A DNA stretch of 64,000 nucleotides from Isoetes taiwanensis. Lineage: Eukaryota > Streptophyta > Lycopodiopsida > Isoetales > Isoetaceae. This document shows positions 55,970-64,000 of the stretch, piece by piece. Within the stretch, counting starts at the first letter, position 1. Every line of letters starts with the position of its first letter. Both the position numbers and the translations under genes were made by a program. The notes beneath the pieces are model-generated. The model ran no database searches and was not told the DNA's origin. It saw only the letters and a list, made by a program, of their open reading frames with translations. The DNA is taken from the NCBI GenBank assembly GCA_021234155.1, contig JAJEKV010000033.1, positions 13,833,422 to 13,897,421 of the forward strand. Direction: 5' to 3'.

Positions 55970-57840
55970 ATGCTAATGCATGATGACATTTGTTTCAGAT
56001 TATATGATGAGATTGATGACATTTGTTTCAGATTATATGATGAGATTAAGGGTTAAAGTGAATAGTTTTTGTTTGTTTCTTTTTGAATTCCAAGTGAATA
56101 AACCGTCTGTTTCATTCTGAAGCCAGTTTCTCACAAGGATTACCTTGATAGAAGTCCTGGTGTAAGGATTACCTCGATAGAAGTCCTGGTGTAGACCCTG
56201 AGTAAACGAAATGATTGCAATTACCTGCTGAGTATGTCAGCATTTTGCTTGCCCGTTCTAATCAATTGCATGCAAATAGAACCGTCTAGCATCCTTCCCT
56301 AAATGTATCTAGAATCAGAGTTGCATATGTGCTATATGAGAAGTATTATTTGCCTGTAGAGGAGTATTATTTGCCTGTAGAGGTCTGAGAAAGATTAAGA
56401 GCAAAGAAAAGCAAGATTCAGAAGTCAGATTCATCAAAATAAAGCAAATCGGCCTGTGCTGCTTAGAAATCCGCCCCTGATAGGTTATGCGGGATAGAAG
56501 GCAAAAATCGATCTCAGCCATTACCCTAAGCCAGTTACCATTTCGGCCTGTTCTTGTCAGAAAACCGCTTGGGTTTGAAGCTTAACCTGCAAAACAAAAG
56601 CAAAATAGAGATGAGGTGGGTTTAGAATCGCCCATAACCATTTGGCCATGCCATAGCCTTGGATCTTTTGCAGAACCTGTCCTCTGTGAAGAACGAGCTT
56701 GGGAAAAAAAATCGGAGAAGGTCGTGATCAAAGGAGGGATTGGCCGATTGCTGCTAGTGGTTATTTTGCCATAGCTACATGCCTTGCCCTTTTGCAGAAG
56801 AAGCCGGAACCATTCAAAGAGAGCCAGAATTCTGCCATAGCCGCTGCCCTAACCCTAATCATCTGCCACAGCCGCCTGTAGCATCTACCTTAAACCACAG
56901 GTCTTGCAATTTATCATGATCGGACCGTTCCTAGCCGTTAGATCAAACATAGGTTATATTATGGAACTTGGGATAGCTGAAGATTATCATGATAATCTCT
57001 AGAGGTTATCACAATAATCTTCCGAATATTCTAATATTCTAATCTAATGGTTGTTAGCTTGCCACGTGGTGCTTCCAAGTTGCCTCCTCCATCGATTTTC
57101 CCCCCTTTTTGCTCTGTTCCGGCGGCCGTTGCCGTTGCTCTGCTCCTGTGATCGGCTTGCAAAATGCCGCTGCTCAGCTTGCTTTGCTCTGCTCGGGTTG
57201 TTCTGCTCAGCTTGCTTTGCTCGACGATCCTCTGCACGATTAACTGCAGGAGTGGAGATGAAGCTCCAGCAATAGATTAACTGCATCGATTAACTGCAGA
57301 AGTGGAGATGAAGCTCCAGCAATAGCTGAGCTATAGTTTTTCTGTTCATAAAGGTATCTATGCTTATGTCTCGGCTATGTTTATATCTTTTCTCACGCCG
57401 TCTGTGATGCTTGTAATTTTGAGCTCGATTTTCATTTCCAGGCAAAAGCAACTGTCTTTCACCTTCGTCTTCTCCAAGATCGGCCATGCTTAAGGCCTAT
57501 CAGACTATTTGCCGAGCCATGCTCTGATTCTTTTCCTGCTTATGGTAGCCTAAACTTCTACCCAGGCCGTTTTTTTCTGATTGACAGTACAATTTAGCTT
57601 TCTAAAGAAGGCATTCTTTATCCTAAATTCAATCCAAATGGCCGTTTGAATGTGCAGGCTGTGGAATCTGAAAGTACTTGGAAAATTCTATTTACTGTAC
57701 TGGAACTGGAATGGAGTCTCCAGAGCAAGCAGCAAAATTTTATCGGAGTTAGAAACTAGTAATGGCCTCAAAAATACAGGTCTTTTTGCCAAACTAGACC
57801 TGTTGCATCAATCCACAGCAGATAAATTGCTCGACCTGTG
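55970..57840. repeat. non-coding stretch with several short tandem duplications
   Basis: TGATGACATTTGTTTCAGAT and the rest of a 33-bp unit is duplicated at about 55981-56048. AGGATTACCT(T/C)GATAGAAG repeats with period about 29 near 56137-56190. GTATTATTTGCCTGTAGAGG is doubled near 56343-56382. A unit with GTGGAGATGAAGCTCCAGCA is doubled at about 57241-57330. No gene is recognised, although short frames exist. Confidence 0.6.
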
Positions 57841-57847
57841 GTTTAAG

Positions 57848-57950
57848 GGAGGTCAACCCTCCCCTCTTGCAGATCATGGGAAATAACCCTCTCGGCCTGC
57901 GGCCTCGAGGGTTATTTCCCATAATCTGCTCGAGGGGAGGGTTAACCTCC
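57848..57950 (+). repeat. long near-perfect hairpin (miRNA-precursor-like)
   Basis: Arms 57849-57891 and 57907-57949 are reverse complements over 43 nt with about four mismatches (GAGGTCAACCCTCCCCTC against GAGGGGAGGGTTAACCTC; GGGAAATAACCCTC against GAGGGTTATTTCCC). The loop is 15 nt. The size and pairing suit either a young foldback repeat or a pre-miRNA. Confidence 0.85.
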
Positions 57951-58254
57951 TCTTCTGATACCCTAACCTTGCCGGCATCAGATTCAAACTCAGAACTGGC
58001 CTGACGTGGTTTCAGCCAATCCGCGGCACAAAGCAGAGCCAGAAAAGAAGCAGAAGGTCGAAGATGAGTTTTCTATTTTTCTGGACCGTAGATATGGAAA
58101 ATTCTAGATCCAACGGCTTACGTTAAAAATTGCTTACGTGGCAGGACACGTGGCATAGCTCAGAAAGCAGGAAAGTGTGCAGGGGGGGTTAGGCAACCCT
58201 GCTAATAAAAAGTAGAAATTTTAACATGTATGCAAAGAATAGAATGGCGCTTAC

Positions 58255-61200
58255 TCTGAAACTTCATCATAGACAAAAGATACCAGGTATCCCTCGTCTT
58301 CATCTATATCCTTGGCCCGAGACTTTGGTACAAATACAGCATGGGAACCATAACGACCATGTCCATATGAATACGTACTTGACATAATTTCCTCGGGTCT
58401 CTTTTCAAGGTCAAACTTTGCCAAACCAGTGCTTTTCATAAACGGCCCATCGTAAAGGGATGTGTAGATATAACGTTGTTTCCTGAAGCATAATTCTAGC
58501 TTTAGAATTGAATAATCCTTTAGTAAATTCAAGTCACATGTTAGTACTTTTGTTTTTCTTGTCTTCTGGTATAAAAGGGGCTCATATCAACAAAATTACT
58601 AACCTTCCTATATAGCTCTCATTAATGCATGGGAACTCCACAACCCTTTGAGATAGTTGTTTCTGTGATGCACGTCCATTCTTTAAATTGAAACGAAACT
58701 CATACCTGAAGCACGGACAAACAGCTTAATTATAGTTGCCTATTCAGAAGAACCAAGGTGTTATATTCTTACAATTCGCTAGCGTAACCTTTTTGGTTTT
58801 CTTTATATGTTTCTCTATAAGTTTCAAGTCAATGCTGAATTCAGTATTCGAGATGCATATAGAAGAACTTCATCGCCCTCTTCCCATGCGTTTGCTGGTT
58901 CAATTGAAATCATTACTAGGATCTTGCCATTGGACAACATTTAAGATCATTTTCTCAATATTAACTATTACACAGTTCAACTTTATTGTCCTCAATCATC
59001 CACGAGAACCAATCACACAACTTTACTTATTCCGACAACCGTTTGAACTTTTTCAAGGAACTAACAACTATGAAAAAGGAGTTGACATAATATACGATAT
59101 GATGTTTACACATATATATGCCATATTATCTTAGACAAATGCCTGTTGGACTTACGCAATACATAGCTAGGAAGCAGTTCACTTACATCATTCTCTAGCT
59201 ACTAGGTGGTATCTCTACTTTCTAAATAATCAAATGAATATACCGTATGAACTAATCAATATAATTGCATGGATTACGAACAACAAGGAAATTTGAAACC
59301 GGATACCATTTTCTTCGGGACGCATAACGAGGCAAAAGATCCCAAAACGAGCATTCTTTGTCAAATCAAACATAAACATGGACCTTCCCATAATAAAATT
59401 TGCAAAGACAAGGGTTTTATTATGGCAAATGATTCAACAATTCTTATTTGGTATCAATGAAGAAAGCAATTTTCATTGGTTCATTCAATATGGTGAAGGA
59501 GCTTCGCATGAACCGTGTTCAAACAACACTTTGTCTAAAACTTGTCATTCAAATCAAACTATACCTTCATGTTTATGGTCAAAGGAAGATCCATAAAGAT
59601 TACGTGTAATTCTCCGTTATTGCAAAGTCATGCATCACCCTGTGGCTTGAGCGGGGTTATAAGGACTGGGCTTTCAATAACTCCTTCCTTTGACACAACC
59701 CGATAAGTGGCGTATGAACGTCTAGCCGGTAGCCAAAAAAGAACATCTCACCCGTAACCTTCACTATTCATGTTATAAAATGTTCTATGTGATTTTATAT
59801 GCAACCAAAACAAGAAGAGACAATTCTTCACGTGATGAGGATCAACCTTCGGATGGGCAAGAAATGAATGGCTCAACTTATTGTCATAGTCTAGGCGACC
59901 CACCGTTTCAAGATTACCATCATCAAACGCTTGAATCACATCCGAAAACCCAATAATGATGATAATGTAAGAGCCATTTGATGTATGCATGCTTAGCATT
60001 AAACCCAATCACATCTTCAAATATCCCTTTCATGCGATTTGTGTCCTGGGTCTACACTAAGACATAGATATATTGCGTAACTAGTTAGCCTCCTAAACTT
60101 CACAATGTAATAAACAAGAAAGTTAAAAGCTAACAAACGCAAAATGTGCTATCTAGTTTTAACATATAACTATTTGATGAAGCATTTCATCCTTCATGTG
60201 CATCTTATTTTTTGAAAGCCTTCCATGTTATTCACAACCAAAACGATATTGTGCATTGCATCCTCGTAACTTATAAATATGCCATCTAAGAACATTCCGG
60301 GGACCTCACTAGAATTACTCACAAGGTTTGTCCGTTTCATGTAAGACCATAAGTCTCTTATTGTGATAAAGCCCAAAGTCGTTGCCCTGAATAATAAAGA
60401 ATGGTTTTCACATCGACTCAAAATATAAATATTTTATGTCACGGGACTTGAGGAAAAGGAACTAACCGGATCCAAACCCATTCGATTCATCCAATGCATC
60501 CAAATGGACTCAAGAACATAGACAATTACAAGAAGAAAACCAAGCCAATCTCCTCCAAATCCCCCACCAGAAAGTAAGTAGAGCAATGAGACCACATGCT
60601 TATGAAAATTATGGCAAAATATTGCTTGACAAAATTTCGCTTCCCTAATATGAATATGCATATTGCTCTCATTCTATTTCTTATAGATCATCTCGTAAGA
60701 ACCCCCTGCATCGCTTTTAGGAAAATAGCCCCTTCAACTCAAGGCGTGAATTCTCAAGGGCTTCGACATGATGATGTATGCATTCACATATCTTTCTCCA
60801 TTGGTGCAAGATAAAACCCACGCACCTTCTGAACTTGGCCGCTCCATAACGTTCTTCTTGTAAAAGCTTGGAAGTTTTTACATAACGTGAAACATATGTT
60901 GTCGCTCCATTTTTATCCTCAAACCATGCAAAGATCATCGATCCGTAAATTTGTTCAAAGAAGTTAGCTTACCATTGTGGCATAAATTAAAGCAGATACT
61001 AAATGAAGGTAATGTATTGCGATACCCATCTCACCTGTAAAGGAACATGAACGGCTACATCAAAGACGATACTATGATGGAAGAAGCTCAAAAGCTTACC
61101 AAAGGTAACGAGAAACAAGTTTAAACTTAGGATTGGGAGCAACATAAACCAACCGTCCACCCAAAGAGGCCTACACTGATGATTTCATATAGTTAAAAAA

Positions 61201-61409
61201 AATGAATATGCATGTAGAATAAGGATGCAAAACCGACTTATGTGCAAGTTTCCGACGATAGGAAGATTATGGTGTGGTCCGTGATTCTTGACCGGGGCAA
61301 AATTTCCTTTCAAAAATGGAGAGTCGCGGCTTGGGAAAAGCAGAGATGTGATGGTAGATTCTAGCCAATCACAAAATAATGAGGCAAATTTGATGCCCGG
61401 GTTTGTCAT
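58255..61409 (-). pseudogene. carotenoid cleavage dioxygenase (CCD1-like) remnant, many exons
   Basis: CCDs are iron enzymes that cut carotenoid double bonds. In minus-strand order: 61409-61242 (SPFLKGNFAPVKNHG, LPIVGNLH), 61170-61100 (GGRLVYVAPNPKFKLVSRY), about 60939-60826 (EDKNGATTYVSRYVKTSKL, GAAKFRR), about 60560-60467 (DWLGFLLVIVYVLES), 60386-60323 (FGLYHNKRLMVLHETDKP), about 59940-59752 ([24 protein letters not shown]), about 59605 (IFMDLPL), about 59390-59320 (FDLTKNARFGI), about 58905-58830 (ANAWEEGDEVLLYASR), 58705-58604 ([32 protein letters not shown]) and 58482-58255 (KQRYIYTSLYDG, HGRYGSHAVFVPKS). Several exon borders are canonical; others are lost, and the middle has frame breaks. 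The final exons (VPYGFHxxF region) are absent. WFDGDG is not preserved. Confidence 0.85.
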
Positions 61410-62045
61410 GGTTTAAATTACAAAGTTTTTTTTGGGCACAATCGGCAAATTTCCTCTTTGGATTTAACTCCCCTATAGCACCTACATATTCTTCCATTCC
61501 TACCGGAAGTACCAAAGTTCAAGGAAAATAATTGTTTTTTGGGGAAAAATTTCGGCCACTTTTTCTAAAATGTAGTGTGAAATTTCAATGCCACACAATA
61601 GTGGGAAATTTCCTAACCAAGTTGCTAGATCTCGATATACATAGAAGATTCTAATTAATTATAAAAATAAAGGTTGCTAAGTATTATATACTAGAGGATT
61701 CTAGCCAATTAGGAAAAAATTTAATGATGCGACGACTTTGATTGCCCGGCAAAGATCCTATAGGGATATATAATCTGCCGCCTAGTAAATGTCCAATAGG
61801 ATGTTCAAGTATCTCTTGGGACTCCCAAGAGATACTTGAACATCCTATAGGAACATATATGACGGTCCCCTAATTTTCCCATGTGAGGCAAATTTCATTT
61901 GGTTTACCACCTGATGAGGCAAATTTGATTCGGTTACCACATCACAACACGATAGGAAGATTATGGCGTGGTCCGTATTCTTCGATTTGAGGCAAAATTC
62001 TCCTTCTATAATGGAGAGTCATGCTTGGAAAAAGTAGATGTAGAC
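61255..62045. repeat. duplicated piece of the CCD first exon
   Basis: ACGATAGGAAGATTATGGTG near 61256, inside the CCD first exon, recurs as ACGATAGGAAGATTATGGCG near 61950, followed by GTGGTCCGT, GGCAAAAT and AATGGAGAGTC in the same order. The preceding GAGGCAAATTTGAT is shared too. The second copy carries no intact frame. Confidence 0.75.
61797..61847. repeat. 51-bp near-perfect palindrome
   Basis: TAGGATGTTCAAGTATCTCT (start of the 25-nt left arm, 61797-61821) is mirrored exactly by 61823-61847 with a single base between them. Wider flanks share CCTATAGG and ATATATA words in inverted order. Confidence 0.9.
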
Positions 62046-62150
62046 CACAAAAATTCCTTAATATACTTGGAATATCTCCTCCAAGACACTAGCAAAGTTA
62101 AGCTTGGCAAAGTTTTTCCTTATTTTTATTTGCAAATAGGCCTATAAGAC

Positions 62151-62998
62151 TTGAGAAGAAGCTCAAGATCCAACGAAGGCATCCTTGACTGCCAACTAGT
62201 AGCCAAAAATATTACAGCAGATAGCATATTAGGAGCCCATTTTGTCAATTGAATGAATTCATCCTTATTGACTTGTAGGATTTAGTTTCTTGTATGTGAG
62301 CAAATTGAATTATTATTTGCTATTCAAATGAAATCTAACACGGAATGAGTCTTTGACATGGAATTTTCTTATTGACGAGATTTGCATTTGCCCATTTCGT
62401 CAAAGACGTAATTCAAGTATCAACCTTGGTCGTACATAATGACCAACTCACTTGACTTTGAAATTATCTCCATTCAAAACACGTGGGTCGTACCCAATAT
62501 TTACGATGGTTTTAAGTATGCCCGATTTGGGTTGGCCTCCCATGGAAACCCTTCCGGGTTTCCAAGGAAACCCTTCCGGCTTTCCATGGAAACCCTTCCG
62601 GTTGAGAAGAAGCTCAAGATCCAACGAAGGCATCCTTGACTGCCAACTAGTAGCCAAAAATATTACAGCAGATAGCATATTAGGAGCCCATTTTGTCAAT
62701 TGAATGAATTCATCCTTATTGACTTGTAGGATTTAGTTTCTTGTATGTGAGCAAATTAATTATTATTTGCTATTCAAATGAAATCTAACACGGAATGAGT
62801 CTTTGACATGGAATTTTCTTATTGACGAGATTTGCATTTGCCCATTTCGTCAAAGACGTAAGGCAAGTATCAACCTTGGTCGATAATGACCAACTCACTT
62901 GACTTTGAAATTATCTCCAATCAAAACACGGGTCGCACTCCAATATTTACGATGGTTTTAAGCACGCACTGACGGTTGGTTGGCCTCCCATGGAAACC
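62151..62998. repeat. tandem duplication, period 451
   Basis: Copy 1 starts TTGAGAAGAAGCTCAAGATC at 62151 and copy 2 at 62602. About 390 bp are shared almost unchanged, including GCATCCTTGACTGCCAACTA, TGAATGAATTCATCCTTATT and GTTGGCCTCCCATGGAAACC, with small indels. Both copies end in the GGAAACCC minisatellite. Confidence 0.92.
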
Positions 62999-63400
62999 CT
63001 TAGGGTTTCCAACCTGGAGGCTTTCCATGGAAACCCTTCCGGTTTCAATAAAACCCGGAGGAAGGGTTTCCATGGAAAGCCTAAGGGTTTCCATATTGGA
63101 AAATTCAGAAGGGTTTCCATGGAAATCCGGAAGGGTTTCCATGGAAATCCGGAAGGGTTTCCACAAAATTATTTTTTTTCAAAATATTTACACACGTGAG
63201 CCTTTATGGCTCACGCCTTTCCACACGGACGCCCGACATTAAGGGGCACGTCCATCGAGCGCACGCCACCAAAATTCAAATTTTGGTGGAAACCCTTCCC
63301 GATTTCCTTGCATGATGGAAATTGGGAAGGGTTTCCACTGAGGAGGAGGAAAATAGGAAGGGTTTCCACAGGAGGAGGAAAACAGGTTAGGTTTCCACAT
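62536..63400. repeat. palindromic minisatellite GGGTTTCCATGGAAACCC
   Basis: About 21-22-bp units built on TTTCCATGGAAA with CCTTCCGG linkers occur in two blocks, 62536-62602 and 62985-63180, plus scattered units to about 63400 (GGGTTTCCAC). Units occur in both orientations because the core is self-complementary. Open frames here (Met-Glu-Thr-Leu-rich) are repeat artefacts. Confidence 0.88.
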
Positions 63401-63429
63401 GCAGTTAGAAACTCCATGGGGTAACATTA

Positions 63430-64000
63430 ACTAAGAGTTGAGACCAAATTTTAACTTAACGCTAATATAACATGATCTCAAAATTCTCGCACGTGAACAT
63501 AACATGGAACTTTGTAAGGTACAAATTATGGGAAGTCCTAGTTTTAGGTCATGGTTTTTTTCAATCAAATTATTTTGTTATCAAAGCTTAAAATTGAATT
63601 GAATTGAAGGCGCGTAAAGATATTGAAGTTTTAGAATCTCGTATTAAATCGCCATGCATGTACAATGTCATAAAATGATGCCATACGTTATTGGCCAAGC
63701 ATGTTGAAGGAATTTAACTTTTGTAGTGTCATTCCAACTCGTAATAGTTCAAGTTGTTCGTAAATGGTATGGCATGAAGTTATGAAGTTCTTGTTATAAT
63801 CTAATTGCAACTCTATGCAACATGAGTGTGCGCACACATATAAATTTATATGAATAAATAATGGCAATGCTCAGGTCATATTATGATCATCGAAGGGAGG
63901 AAATTTGCAAGAGAATTTTGAAAGGAAGCAGCATTGGTTTGAGTTGTAAGCTGAATACAACATCACGATACAATACATGTTACAGTACATGTCACTGAGT
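63430..64000. other. no gene seen
   Basis: AT-rich sequence without repeats or frames of note to the window end. Confidence 0.5.

Noticed and set aside
62439-63427. Met-Glu-Thr-Leu-Pro-rich ORFs in several frames
   Set aside because: They are translations of the GGAAACCC minisatellite on both strands, not genes.

Overview
This window is nuclear DNA of a land plant. It has a plant-type spliced gene (MIP3/SCFD2-like), remnants of plant families (MRS2, nucleobase-ascorbate transporter, plastid-type ABCB transporter, UDP-glycosyltransferase, PBS1-like kinase, carotenoid cleavage dioxygenase), plant LINE and LTR elements, GT-AG introns, and telo-boxes. Most of the 64 kb is decayed repeats and broken gene pieces, as in a large, slowly purged genome such as a gymnosperm, fern or lycophyte. 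The sequence alone does not fix the species.

Layout. 1-1500: tandemly duplicated low-information DNA. 1514-8418: a full-length L1-type LINE with an 11-bp target-site duplication and 33 terminal A; its ORF1 is intact and its ORF2 is frameshifted four times. 8430-12460: non-coding, with duplications and a knot of interlocking inverted repeats near 10.0-10.35 kb. 12467-14924: a UDP-glycosyltransferase remnant and the left arm of a roughly 2-kb inverted repeat whose other arm is at 38856-40914. The 24 kb between the arms hold an MRS2 remnant, a Ty3/gypsy remnant, two MITE-like foldbacks, a nine-exon NAT transporter remnant, two separate histone H3-like loci with very long non-H3 extensions (23.5-24.9 kb minus; 27.8-28.9 kb plus), a 1.5-kb LTR with an adjacent tRNA-Met primer-binding site, an ABCB transporter remnant, the intact MIP3-like gene (30672-34601, seven exons, all phase-0 introns), and a small conserved single-exon gene (36398-36712 minus).

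41-45 kb: a gag zinc-knuckle remnant, a striking array of 15-bp palindromes, a receptor-like cytoplasmic kinase remnant and a duplicated telo-box segment. 46.0-48.5 kb minus: a decayed gene with the two hallmark motifs of an HUH (rolling-circle type) endonuclease, best matched to the Replitron transposon family; a MITE interrupts it. 52.9-53.7 kb: an old LINE reverse-transcriptase remnant. 55.4-58.0 kb: foldback elements and long hairpins. 58.2-61.4 kb minus: a carotenoid cleavage dioxygenase remnant with about eleven recognisable exon pieces. 61.8-63.4 kb: a palindrome, a 451-bp tandem duplication and a palindromic minisatellite.

Only MIP3 and the small 36.4-kb gene look like working host genes. 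Around them lie mobile DNA and captured or eroded gene pieces. The most unusual items are the two H3-fold loci with long charged extensions and the Replitron-like HUH gene.
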